A stretch of DNA of 64,000 bases from Butyrivibrio sp. WCD3002 (GTDB lineage: Bacteria > Bacillota > Clostridia > Lachnospirales > Lachnospiraceae). Of the stretch, positions 17,357-25,917 are shown in pieces. A program made the translations under genes and the position numbers. Position 1 is the first letter of the stretch. Each line of letters opens with the position of its first letter. A model generated the notes under the pieces. It was not told where the DNA came from and ran no database searches. It saw only the letters and a list, made by a program, of their open reading frames with translations. The stretch covers positions 124,001-188,000 of the forward strand of contig NZ_AUJO01000004.1 of the NCBI RefSeq assembly GCF_000424265.1, given 5' to 3'.

Positions 17357-17419
17357 ATTTAAGTTTAACAGTCCTTGTTTTTATTTACAAAAAGGTCGAA
17401 ATAGTGATAGAAATTAATT

Positions 17420-18526
17420 ATGAAAAAGTTTCTCATCACCGTTTTGACGGCAACTATCTTACTTAATATTCTGGCGGTATTTGGACCGGGCTTTGCGGAT
17501 GCCTACTCTGCCTATGTTTTTCCGATCTGGGTTGGTACTCTGGGGCGGCTTACTTCCCTTGCGCCGATTTCCGTGGGCGAAATAATGATTTTAGTCGGAG
17601 TTTTCTGGATTTTTATTTTTGCTTTAGGTTTGTGTGCAATACTTATAAACAGAAATAAGACTTTCCGCAGTGTCTATTTTGGCTACTGCAAGGCTACAGC
17701 AGGACTACTTATAATCATTTTCCTGATTATGACGCTGAACTGTTTTATCAATTACAGGACAACACCAATAGCAGAGGACTCCTTTGAAGCGAGAGAGTTT
17801 TCAGTGTCTGAGCTGGCTGAGCTCCGGGACTTTATTGTAAATAAATGTAACGAGCTGGCACAGGAAATGGACCGTGACGAAGAAGGAAATGTGATCTACT
17901 TATCTGAGAATGGAGCTTCTCTTACTGAGAGTGACATGAAGGTTGTGGCTGCAGATTCCATGAGAGGGATATCCGGAAGATTCCCTAAGCTTTCGGGATT
18001 TTATGTAACGCCAAAGCCTCTGTATTTTTCAGGCTTTGTGTCTCAGCAGTACATGCAGGGATATTATTTTCCTTTTTCAATGGAAGCTAATTACAACACG
18101 ATCATGTACATCACCAATAAGCCCTTTACCATGTGCCATGAGCTTTCCCATACAAGGAGCTATATCATGGAGGATGAAGCAAATTTCCTTGCCTATCTTG
18201 CATGCACAGAGTCAGAGGATAAGCTTTTTAAATACAGCGGCTATATGGGCGTACTTAACTACGTGAACAATGCCTTTTATGAAAATGTGTCCAAGGAGGA
18301 ATATAAGAGCCACGTAAAGCTCTCGGAGCTGGTAAGGCATGACAACATTTTTCTTGCTAAGGAGGACTGGGAAAAGGTGGAAGACGAATCGGTCCTTAAG
18401 ACAGAAACAGTTAAAAAGGCAGCAGATACCTTTGTGGATACAACACTTAAGGCAAATGGAATAGATGATGGGAAGGCAAGCTACAACCGTGTTGTCGAGC
18501 TGATGCTGCTTGATTATTACGAATAG
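17420..18526 (+). CDS. DUF3810 membrane protein, zincin-like
   Basis: This 368-residue protein has three membrane helices in the first about 115 residues, followed by an outside-facing domain. That domain has the zinc peptidase motif HELSH, with a following acidic segment EDEANFLAYLAC that fits the third ligand and the family pattern of DUF3810. No substrate is known. Its place between the beta-helix lipoprotein and a two-component system suggests it processes or remodels a surface component. The upstream gap of 63 bp has no terminator, so read-through from the lipoprotein gene is likely. Confidence 0.88.
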   Translation: MKKFLITVLTATILLNILAVFGPGFADAYSAYVFPIWVGTLGRLTSLAPISVGEIMILVGVFWIFIFALGLCAILINRNKTFRSVYFGYCKATAGLLIIIFLIMTLNCFINYRTTPIAEDSFEAREFSVSELAELRDFIVNKCNELAQEMDRDEEGNVIYLSENGASLTESDMKVVAADSMRGISGRFPKLSGFYVTPKPLYFSGFVSQQYMQGYYFPFSMEANYNTIMYITNKPFTMCHELSHTRSYIMEDEANFLAYLACTESEDKLFKYSGYMGVLNYVNNAFYENVSKEEYKSHVKLSELVRHDNIFLAKEDWEKVEDESVLKTETVKKAADTFVDTTLKANGIDDGKASYNRVVELMLLDYYE

Positions 18527-18545
18527 ATATATTTTGGAGGCTTAG

Positions 18546-19220
18546 ATGAAATTACTTTTAGCTGAAGATGAAATGGAACTTTCAAATGCGCTGGTTGCCA
18601 TATTAAAGCATTCAAGCTATACGGTTGATGCTGTATATGACGGACAGGATGCCCTTGATTATATACTTAGCAGTGAATATGATGGAATAATTCTGGATAT
18701 CATGATGCCCGGAATGATGGGTACGGAGGTACTTAAGAAAATAAGGGAAAAAGGGATATCTACCCCCGTTCTTTTCCTTACTGCAAAATCAGAGATTGAG
18801 GACAGGATAACAGGACTTGATCTGGGAGCGGATGATTATCTTACAAAGCCCTTCGATATGGGGGAGCTCCTTGCAAGAATAAGAGCCATGACCAGAAGAA
18901 AGTCTGACTATGCTCCAAATAATCTGACCTGTGGAAATCTTGAGCTTAACAGATCAACCTACGAGCTAAAGACAGAAGGACACGAGACCATAAGGCTTGT
19001 GGGAAGAGAGTTTCAGATGCTTGAGATGCTGATGGAGAACCCCGGCAGAGTTATATCGGTTGATGCATTCATGGACAGGATATGGTCTGATGGCGAAGCA
19101 GATGTAAATGTGGTATGGGTCTATATTTCAAACCTCAGGAAAAAGCTCACACAGCTTGAAGCTACCTGCGAGATCAAGGCTTCAAGAGGTGTTGGATATT
19201 CAATGGTAGTGAAGGGTTAA
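18546..19220 (+). CDS. OmpR/PhoB-family response regulator
   Basis: The 224 residues comprise a receiver with acidic pair Glu7-Asp8, phospho-acceptor Asp51 in ILDIMMPGMMG and Lys in TKPF, then a winged-helix output domain ending in SRGVGYSMVVKG. A GGAGG ribosome binding site precedes the ATG; the kinase starts 4 bp after the stop. It is the best candidate to bind the 11-bp direct repeats before the polyphosphate polymerase gene in the same cluster, which is an inference. Confidence 0.95.
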   Translation: MKLLLAEDEMELSNALVAILKHSSYTVDAVYDGQDALDYILSSEYDGIILDIMMPGMMGTEVLKKIREKGISTPVLFLTAKSEIEDRITGLDLGADDYLTKPFDMGELLARIRAMTRRKSDYAPNNLTCGNLELNRSTYELKTEGHETIRLVGREFQMLEMLMENPGRVISVDAFMDRIWSDGEADVNVVWVYISNLRKKLTQLEATCEIKASRGVGYSMVVKG

Positions 19221-19224
19221 GTAT

Positions 19225-20541
19225 ATGGTAAAAAAACTCCGTCGAAAATTTGTATTAACGGCTATGCTGTCTTTGTTTTTAATTTTGGTAGCAATAATAG
19301 GCGTTATTAATTTTTTGAACTACAGAGAGGTTCAGTCCGGCGCGGATGATGCCCTTAATATACTTGCGGAAAATGAAGGCTTTTTCCCTGAGATGAAAAT
19401 GGAATTTGGGAAAAAGGGTGATGGAGGCCCGCCCATGAAACCGGAAGATATGGAGGGGGTCTTTTTTGGAGGAAAAGCTGCCTATAACAGAACCATAGAA
19501 ATGCCTTATCAGACAAGATATTTCTGGGTAAAGCTTGATGGAGACGGATCCGTTATAAGGACGGATGTAGGGCATATCGCTGCGGTATCCGAGTCAGAAG
19601 CAGAAGAGATAGCAAAGGAAGTATATAGCAGCGGCAATAAGGCACGGGGTTACTACGATTGGCACTACAGATATATCATCAAGGAGAACACCGACGGCTC
19701 GGTGCTTCTTATTTTCCTTGACTGCAGCAATGGTTTTTACGGTGCAAACAGACTTCTTCTGATGACTCTTGGAATAGCGTGTGTCAGTCTTGTAGGCATG
19801 TTTATTCTTGTTTACCTGTTTTCCGGAAAAGCAGTTGCTCCTGTTGTCGAATCCCTTGAAAAGCAAAAGAGGTTTATCACCGATGCAGGTCATGAGCTAA
19901 AGACACCTCTTGCAGTTGTGTCTGCAAATGTTGATGTCATAGAGCTTGAAGCAGGAAAAAGTGAGTGGACTGAGAGTATAAGAGGCCAGATAAAAAGAAT
20001 GAACGGCCTTGTAAAAAACATGCTTACACTATCAAGGATGGAAGAAGAGAATATCCACGTAGTTTTTTCAGATGTGGATATGAGCTATGTAATAAAGGAT
20101 ACAGCCCAGTCATTTCAGCCTGTTGCTGAATCAAAAAATCTTAAGTACAACACGGATATTACGGAGAATATCCATATTACGGGGGATAAGAATGCTATAA
20201 ATCAGCTTTCATCCCTGCTTTTGGACAATGCCATGAAATATGCGTCAGAAAAAGGCGTTGTGAATTTATGCCTTGAGCTGGACAGTAAGGGTAAAAAGGC
20301 CATACTTGAGGTCTCAAATACCTGCGACAGCATTCCTGATGGGAATCTGGACAGATTATTTGACAGATTCTACAGGGCCGATTCCTCCAGAAGCAGAAAT
20401 ACAGGAGGTTATGGAATAGGCCTTTCAGTTGCAAGAGCTATCGCCAATTCCCATGGCGGCTCCATCGAGGCAAAAAGGGACGGAGATCACATGATAAGGT
20501 TTATTGCAACAGTTCCGGTGGCAAAGCAGCAGACAAACTGA
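19225..20541 (+). CDS. Sensor histidine kinase
   Basis: A 438-residue classic kinase: membrane helix at residues 10-31, an extracellular domain of about 145 residues rich in Gly, Pro and Met near its start (KKGDGGPPMKPEDMEG), a second helix near residues 180-202, HisKA with His223 in DAGHELKTPLAVV, and an ATPase domain with N box LLLDNAMKY, FDRFYRAD and GGYGIGLS. The G1 box reads EVSNTCDSIP, so the usual Asp-x-Gly is replaced by Asn-Thr-Cys. That form is known in some Firmicutes kinases and may alter ATP binding. It partners the regulator just upstream. Confidence 0.92.
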   Translation: MVKKLRRKFVLTAMLSLFLILVAIIGVINFLNYREVQSGADDALNILAENEGFFPEMKMEFGKKGDGGPPMKPEDMEGVFFGGKAAYNRTIEMPYQTRYFWVKLDGDGSVIRTDVGHIAAVSESEAEEIAKEVYSSGNKARGYYDWHYRYIIKENTDGSVLLIFLDCSNGFYGANRLLLMTLGIACVSLVGMFILVYLFSGKAVAPVVESLEKQKRFITDAGHELKTPLAVVSANVDVIELEAGKSEWTESIRGQIKRMNGLVKNMLTLSRMEEENIHVVFSDVDMSYVIKDTAQSFQPVAESKNLKYNTDITENIHITGDKNAINQLSSLLLDNAMKYASEKGVVNLCLELDSKGKKAILEVSNTCDSIPDGNLDRLFDRFYRADSSRSRNTGGYGIGLSVARAIANSHGGSIEAKRDGDHMIRFIATVPVAKQQTN

Positions 20542-20555
20542 TAGAATGGTTTATG

Positions 20556-20594
20556 AATTCCTGAATTTCCAAGGAGATTCAGGAATTTTATATT
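20556..20594 (+). terminator. Terminator after the two-component genes
   Basis: A perfect 11-bp stem (20556-20566 with 20577-20587) has a 10-base loop and a T-rich run. It separates the kinase from the small lipoprotein gene, although some read-through is likely because no clear new promoter is seen. Confidence 0.75.
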
Positions 20595-20619
20595 ATTTGT
20601 TTTTATGAAAAGGAAGAAT

Positions 20620-21306
20620 ATGAAAAAACTATTAGTTACTGTTATTACTGTTTTATCTATAACGATGCTGTCAGCCTGCGGAATGTCCAAGGATAATCAG
20701 GCCCTTGCCGAGGCTAAAAGGGAAGAGCTTAGAAGCGCAAGAAAGGCTGCTGAGGAGCTTTATTCCCAGCTCACTGTGGAAACCTTCAGTGATGCGCTCT
20801 ATAACTTTGAGCAAAAGGAAGAGGAAATCGAGGCTTTAGAATTTAAAAAGGTCAAAAATAAGAATACTGAAGGTGTTCTTATGGCTATGGACAGTCTTAT
20901 CTCCGATTATCAGTACCTTTGTGGTGAGATGGAAAAGGAGCTTAAGATCGAACAGGACTTAAGCGAGGATATTGCAAAGTATCATGATGTTCTTTGCTAT
21001 ATTGAGAATAAATCCGGGTCAGAATTAAACAGTATGGTAGTTAAGGATTCGGCAGGCGGTGATTCGGGGAATCTTCTTTTTGACGGAATGACTCTTCCAT
21101 CCGGAAGAATAATCGCCGGTATCACTATCACCTTATATGAAGGAAACTCATATACTCTTGTAACCACAGATACCCTTGGTAATGAGAATACATATGAGCT
21201 TTCTTTTGAAAAAGAAATGGCTGACATGGAAGAAAACGGTATTTCCATAATAATAAATGCCCCGGAGAACGGGGCACTTGTAAGTGATTATATTTACAGT
21301 GAATGA
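20620..21306 (+). CDS. Small acidic lipoprotein, function unknown
   Basis: A 228-residue lipoprotein with lipobox LSAC (Cys20), followed by a charged coiled-coil-like segment of about 110 residues (Glu/Ala/Lys rich) and a beta-rich C-terminal domain of about 80 residues. The frame also has an ATG at 20605, but AAGGAAG just before the ATG at 20620 fits as its ribosome binding site, and the signal peptide then begins normally at MKKLL. I do not recognise the family. The position suggests it belongs to the envelope locus upstream. Its last codons contain the terminator of the opposite gene. Confidence 0.75.
   Translation: MKKLLVTVITVLSITMLSACGMSKDNQALAEAKREELRSARKAAEELYSQLTVETFSDALYNFEQKEEEIEALEFKKVKNKNTEGVLMAMDSLISDYQYLCGEMEKELKIEQDLSEDIAKYHDVLCYIENKSGSELNSMVVKDSAGGDSGNLLFDGMTLPSGRIIAGITITLYEGNSYTLVTTDTLGNENTYELSFEKEMADMEENGISIIINAPENGALVSDYIYSE
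21245..21276 (-). terminator. Minus-strand terminator inside the lipoprotein coding region
   Basis: TGCCCCG (21258-21264) pairs with CGGGGCA (21270-21276) around a 5-base loop. On the minus strand the stem is followed by a T-rich run (21257-21245). It ends transcription of the ArsP_2-type gene within the 3' end of the convergent gene. Confidence 0.75.
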
Positions 21307-21307
21307 T

Positions 21308-22315
21308 TTAGATACTAAAACGCAGAAGATCGAGGATCAGACCTGTGAAGGTTCCGATAAGATAAAGGATACCTGTTATCTGCAGGTTTCTGACCTTTCC
21401 TTCATTTACTCTGTAGAGGATAAGCAGTCCTACACCTGCGCCAACCAGAAGACCTGACATCATGGTTCCGAAGGTGATCATGCTGTTAAGATACAGAGTA
21501 GTGATTATGATAGAAGCAGCGCAGTTGGGAATAAGTCCTATTATTCCTGCAAGTACGTGACTTACCACGGCATTTCTGTTAAGGAAGGCTGAGATGGTAT
21601 CTTCACCAATAAGCTCTATCAGTGTATTAAGCACGAAGGTGAAAATCAGCACATAAATAAAGATGTGCAGTGTATGTATAAATGCGGATTTAAAGATATT
21701 TCCATGTCCCTCGTGGGAGTGCTCGTGAGGAGTATGGGTCTCCTTAGCAATCTTTGCCTTGCTGATTTTCTGATTGTCAGCTGAAGCGTCATCACTTCTA
21801 CCTCTGTGGGCTGAGATTTTAGGACTGTCCTCCTCGCAGTGACAATGCTCTCTTTTACATAGCTCTTCAATTCTGACAGGGTCGTTCTCGGCTCTTTTTT
21901 TGTATCTCCTGTAGCTCCTTAAGATAAAGTCCACAAGGAATCCGTAGAAAATACCAAGAGCTGCCTTAACGGCAATAATTTTTACCATTCTGTCAGCAGC
22001 TATTTCATTCGATGATATGAAAAGCGGCAGCATCTCATCTGAGGTTGACAGATAGATGGCTATCAGGGTTCCGAGGGTAATTACGCGGCCTGCATAAAGG
22101 TTAGATGCGGCAGCAGAGAACCCGCACTGGGGAAATGCTCCTATGATTCCACCAAAGAGTGGTCCGAATTTTCCGGCCTTCTGAACTATCTGCTGGGTTT
22201 TATCCCCTGTCCTGTGCTCTAAGTACTCCATAATGAGGTAGGTTATAAACAAAAAGGGCAGCAGCTTAAAGCCATCTATTAGCGTATCCAGAATTACATC
22301 TGATAAGAATTCCAT
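21308..22315 (-). CDS. ArsP_2-type (putative manganese/heavy-metal) membrane exporter
   Basis: This 335-residue protein has two related halves of about four to five membrane helices each. Each half has a Pro/Cys-containing helix start: GAFPQCGFSAAASNLY in the first and GLIPNCAASIIITTLY in the second. That is the mark of the putative 10-TM heavy-metal exporter family (ArsP_2), often annotated as a putative manganese transporter. The cytoplasmic loop between the halves is rich in His, Cys and Glu (REHCHCEE and HTPHEHSHEGHG), which suggests metal binding. It is convergent with the lipoprotein gene, one base apart. Confidence 0.85.
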   Translation of the reverse strand: MEFLSDVILDTLIDGFKLLPFLFITYLIMEYLEHRTGDKTQQIVQKAGKFGPLFGGIIGAFPQCGFSAAASNLYAGRVITLGTLIAIYLSTSDEMLPLFISSNEIAADRMVKIIAVKAALGIFYGFLVDFILRSYRRYKKRAENDPVRIEELCKREHCHCEEDSPKISAHRGRSDDASADNQKISKAKIAKETHTPHEHSHEGHGNIFKSAFIHTLHIFIYVLIFTFVLNTLIELIGEDTISAFLNRNAVVSHVLAGIIGLIPNCAASIIITTLYLNSMITFGTMMSGLLVGAGVGLLILYRVNEGKVRNLQITGILYLIGTFTGLILDLLRFSI

Positions 22316-22396
22316 TTTTTCTCCATTCGTTTTTCAAATTTTGCGAAACATTATCATATACATTTAAGCACACTTAATGATATATGTGCAAATTTG

Positions 22397-22405
22397 TGTT
22401 ATAAT
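22397..22405 (+). promoter_or_regulatory. Extended -10 promoter of the suf operon
   Basis: TGTTATAAT (22397-22405) is a consensus -10 with the TG extension. No good -35 is visible, as is common for extended -10 promoters. It leaves a 5' leader of about 50 bases before sufC. No regulator box was recognised. Confidence 0.55.
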
Positions 22406-22462
22406 CAGTTGGATTATGCGCAGATAATGATATTTGTATAGTTATTAAGGAGTACATATAAT

Positions 22463-23239
22463 ATGTCAGAACAGTCTTTATTACAGGTTAAAAATCTTTC
22501 TGCATCAGTAGAAGATCTGCCTATTTTACACGACATAAATCTTGAGATTAAGCCCGGAGAAACCCATGTTTTAATGGGACCTAACGGTGCGGGTAAATCT
22601 ACACTTGGTTACACACTTATGGGTAACCCTCACTATAAAATTACTGAGGGCTCGATCATTTTTGACGGCCAGGACCTTACAAATGAGGCCGCTGATAAGA
22701 GAGCCAAGGCAGGAATGTTTTTATCATTTCAGAATCCTCTTGAGGTTCCCGGTATTTCACTGGGAAGCTTCATAAGGAATGCTTATCATGAGCAGACAGG
22801 TAAGCCCGTTAAGCTTCTTCAGTACAAGAAGCAGCTTGCAGAGGCTATGGACCTTCTTACCATGGATTCAGAGTACGCTGACCGTGATCTGAACGTAGGA
22901 TTTTCAGGCGGTGAGAAGAAAAAGGCTGAAATTCTTCAGCTGCTTATGCTCAAGCCCAAGCTTGCGATCCTCGACGAGACAGATTCAGGTCTTGACGTAG
23001 ATGCTGTAAGAACAGTATCCAAGGGAATTCAGGAGTATCAGAAGCAGAAGGACGGAGCGCTTCTTATCATCACTCACTCCACCAAGATCTTAGAGTCTCT
23101 TCATGTTGATTATACTCACGTACTTGTTAAGGGACGCATCATCACTACAGGAGATGCCAGACTTGTTGAAGAGATCAATGAGAACGGTTTCGAGAAGTAT
23201 GTAAGATGTGAAGGCTGCAGTGGCTGCGACACTATTTGA
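22463..23239 (+). CDS. sufC: Fe-S cluster assembly ATPase SufC
   Basis: This is the ABC-type ATPase of the SufBCD scaffold, which builds iron-sulfur clusters in the cytoplasm. It has Walker A GPNGAGKST, signature FSGGEKKKAEI, Walker B LAILDETDSGLD and the switch His in IITHSTKIL. The length of 258 residues is normal. The C terminus carries three cysteines in a CEGCSGCD tail, not part of the core ATPase and possibly metal-binding. First gene of a five-gene suf operon. Confidence 0.97.
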   Translation: MSEQSLLQVKNLSASVEDLPILHDINLEIKPGETHVLMGPNGAGKSTLGYTLMGNPHYKITEGSIIFDGQDLTNEAADKRAKAGMFLSFQNPLEVPGISLGSFIRNAYHEQTGKPVKLLQYKKQLAEAMDLLTMDSEYADRDLNVGFSGGEKKKAEILQLLMLKPKLAILDETDSGLDVDAVRTVSKGIQEYQKQKDGALLIITHSTKILESLHVDYTHVLVKGRIITTGDARLVEEINENGFEKYVRCEGCSGCDTI

Positions 23240-23260
23240 TAATTAGTTAAGGATAAAAAG

Positions 23261-24670
23261 ATGGCAGAAAATAATAAGACGGTCGTTGATATTGACCGCA
23301 GTGTCTATGATATAAAGGATGTGGAGAACGAGCAGGACTTCTACCGCATGGAGGACGGTTTTACCGAGGATATCGTTAGGAAGATCTCAGAGGAAAAGCA
23401 CGATCCCGAGTGGATGAGGCAGTTCAGACTTGATTCTCTAAAGATATATAACGAGCTTGAGATGCCTGATTGGGGCCCTGATACAGACGGCCTTGATATG
23501 AATCTCATTTCCTCCTATGTTCGCTCAAAATCAGATATGAAGGGCAAGTGGGAGGATGTTCCCGAGGATATCAAGAACACCTTTGAAAGACTGGGTATCC
23601 CGGAAGCAGAGCGTGAATCTCTTGCAGGTGTAGGTGCTCAGTACGACTCAGAGCTTGTTTACCACAATGTTAAGGATGAAGTTGCAAACCAGGGCGTTAT
23701 TTATACAGATATGGAAAGTGCCCTTACAGGCGAGTATGCGGATATGGTTCATGAGTATTTCATGAAGCTGGTTCCGCCCACAGACCACAAGTATGCAGCT
23801 CTTCACGGAGCAGTATGGTCAGGCGGCTCATTTGTATATGTACCCAAGGGAGTAAAGGTTGATATCCCTCTGCAGTCATATTTTAGACTTAATGCTGCAG
23901 GTGCAGGTCAGTTTGAGCATACACTTATCATCGTTGATGAAGGCGCTGACCTTCATTTCATCGAGGGATGCTCAGCTCCCAAGTACAATGTTGCGAACCT
24001 TCATGCAGGCTGCGTTGAGCTTTTTGTAAAAAAGAATGCGAGACTTCGCTATTCAACCATAGAGAACTGGTCCAAGAACATGTATAACCTCAATACCAAG
24101 CGTGCGCTTGTAGAAGAGGGTGCAAGAATGGAATGGGTTTCCGGTTCCTTTGGTTCACATACATCATATCTGTATCCAATGACCATCCTTAAGGGTGACC
24201 ACTCTACAATGGAGTACACAGGTATCACCTTTGCGGGAAAAGGTCAGAACCTTGATACAGGTGCCAAGGTAGTTCATCAGGGTAAATACACTTCTTCAGT
24301 GATTTCGACAAAGTCTATTTCAAAATCAGGCGGAATCGGAACCTACAGAAGTTCAGTTATCATTAATAAAGAAGCTAAGCATGCCAAGACTTCAGTTTCC
24401 TGCGATTCACTTATGCTGGATTCCATTTCACGTGCGGATACAATCCCCGGAATGGATATCAGAACCGATGATGCTGATGTAGGACACGAGGCAAAGATCG
24501 GACGTATCAGTGATGAAGCAGTATTTTATCTGATGTCCAGAGGTCTTTCCGAGGAGGATGCAAGAGCCATGATCGTCAGCGGCTTTGCTAATCCTGTTTC
24601 CAAGGAGCTTCCTCTTGAGTATGCAGTTGAGATGAATAACCTAATTAAGCTTGAGATGTCAGGAGGCTGA
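23261..24670 (+). CDS. sufB: Fe-S cluster assembly protein SufB
   Basis: Core scaffold protein on which the cluster is assembled, 469 residues of mostly right-handed beta-helix. Typical parts are LHGAVWSGGSFVYVPKGV, NLHAGCVELFVKKNARLRY, the Cys in VSCDSL, and the C-terminal helical segment with YLMSRGLSEEDARAMIVSGF. It forms a complex with SufC and SufD encoded on either side. The ribosome binding site is AAGGA, 22 bp after sufC. Confidence 0.97.
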   Translation: MAENNKTVVDIDRSVYDIKDVENEQDFYRMEDGFTEDIVRKISEEKHDPEWMRQFRLDSLKIYNELEMPDWGPDTDGLDMNLISSYVRSKSDMKGKWEDVPEDIKNTFERLGIPEAERESLAGVGAQYDSELVYHNVKDEVANQGVIYTDMESALTGEYADMVHEYFMKLVPPTDHKYAALHGAVWSGGSFVYVPKGVKVDIPLQSYFRLNAAGAGQFEHTLIIVDEGADLHFIEGCSAPKYNVANLHAGCVELFVKKNARLRYSTIENWSKNMYNLNTKRALVEEGARMEWVSGSFGSHTSYLYPMTILKGDHSTMEYTGITFAGKGQNLDTGAKVVHQGKYTSSVISTKSISKSGGIGTYRSSVIINKEAKHAKTSVSCDSLMLDSISRADTIPGMDIRTDDADVGHEAKIGRISDEAVFYLMSRGLSEEDARAMIVSGFANPVSKELPLEYAVEMNNLIKLEMSGG

Positions 24671-24712
24671 TAGTAGCTTCTTACACACAGTTGGTTACAA
24701 AAGGACAAAAAC

Positions 24713-25876
24713 ATGGATTTAAAGATGAAAGTAAATCACTTGCCTGCACTGACTTACAGATTTCTTAGGTCAAACAGCAGCGAGATTGATGTAAATGATT
24801 TGTATATTGAGAATACAAAGACTCCTGAGCCTGATATGATTCCAGCGGCAGTAACTGTTAAAAGTGATGCCATAAAGAGCGATGTTCAGGATGTTTTTGC
24901 AGAGGTTAATGACAAGATCAAGGCTAAGCAGACTGAGCTTCCAGGGCCTAACGGCGATACAGCACCTTTCAATGCGGGACAGATCGTTCGCACAGGTATG
25001 GGCGTAGAAGTCGATAACCTTATGGATGAAATGAACGTACCTGTTATGATCATCACAGCAGATGAGGGTTATAAGGTTGAAGAGCCTGTTCACATTAAGT
25101 ATTCTCTTAAGGATGGTGAATGCGTACTTGGAAGTCAGGTTATCTGTGCAAAGAAGGGTTCAGAAATAACAGTTATCATGGAGTATGAATCCGAAGCAGA
25201 TGCAAAGGGCTTTCTTGGAATAAGCACCAGATTTCTTGCAGAAGAAGGAGCAAAGATAAACCTTGTTAAGGTACAGATGCTTAGCGAAGGCTTTATTCAT
25301 TTTGATGATATAGGCGGCGTATGTGATGACAAGGCAGATATTGAGACCATCACAATGCAGCTTGGCGCAGGTAAGACCTGGGGTGGTACAAGAGTAACAC
25401 TTCTTGGAAGAAAGAGTATTTTCAATAACCACACAGGTTACCTTTGCAGACATACACAGGAATATGACATGAACTATGTTGCAGATCAGTACGGACAAAA
25501 GACTGAGTCCAACATGGTTTTTAGAGGAGTACTTCTTGATAATGCGGTTAAGACGTTCAGAGGAACTCTTGATTTTAAGACAGGAAGTGCCGGATCTGTG
25601 GGTGATGAGCAGGAGGATACACTGCTTCTTAGCCCTGATGTTGTAAACAGGACTATGCCGGTAATCCTTTGCGGAGAGGAAGATGTGGATGGTCGCCATG
25701 GTGCATCTATCGGTCAGCTTGGAGATGACACTCTTTTCTATATGGAGAGCAGAGGAATCGATGAGGATGCTGCCAAAAAGCTTATGGTCCGTGCCCGCAT
25801 GGAATCTATAGCCCGCATGATACCGGATGAAGCGCTGATTGTTCGCATCCAGCAATACATCAGAACGATACTGTAA
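24713..25876 (+). CDS. sufD: Fe-S cluster assembly protein SufD
   Basis: SufB paralogue and partner, 387 residues, with a beta-helix core and the C-terminal family motif DDTLFYMESRGIDEDAAKKLM. The His of DGRHGASIGQ matches the residue implicated in SufBD function. It is less conserved than SufB, as is usual. The gap to sufB is 42 bp. Confidence 0.93.
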   Translation: MDLKMKVNHLPALTYRFLRSNSSEIDVNDLYIENTKTPEPDMIPAAVTVKSDAIKSDVQDVFAEVNDKIKAKQTELPGPNGDTAPFNAGQIVRTGMGVEVDNLMDEMNVPVMIITADEGYKVEEPVHIKYSLKDGECVLGSQVICAKKGSEITVIMEYESEADAKGFLGISTRFLAEEGAKINLVKVQMLSEGFIHFDDIGGVCDDKADIETITMQLGAGKTWGGTRVTLLGRKSIFNNHTGYLCRHTQEYDMNYVADQYGQKTESNMVFRGVLLDNAVKTFRGTLDFKTGSAGSVGDEQEDTLLLSPDVVNRTMPVILCGEEDVDGRHGASIGQLGDDTLFYMESRGIDEDAAKKLMVRARMESIARMIPDEALIVRIQQYIRTIL

Positions 25877-25917
25877 TTTATTTACTATAATTTTGCCTTC
25901 ATGATTTAGGACGAGGG

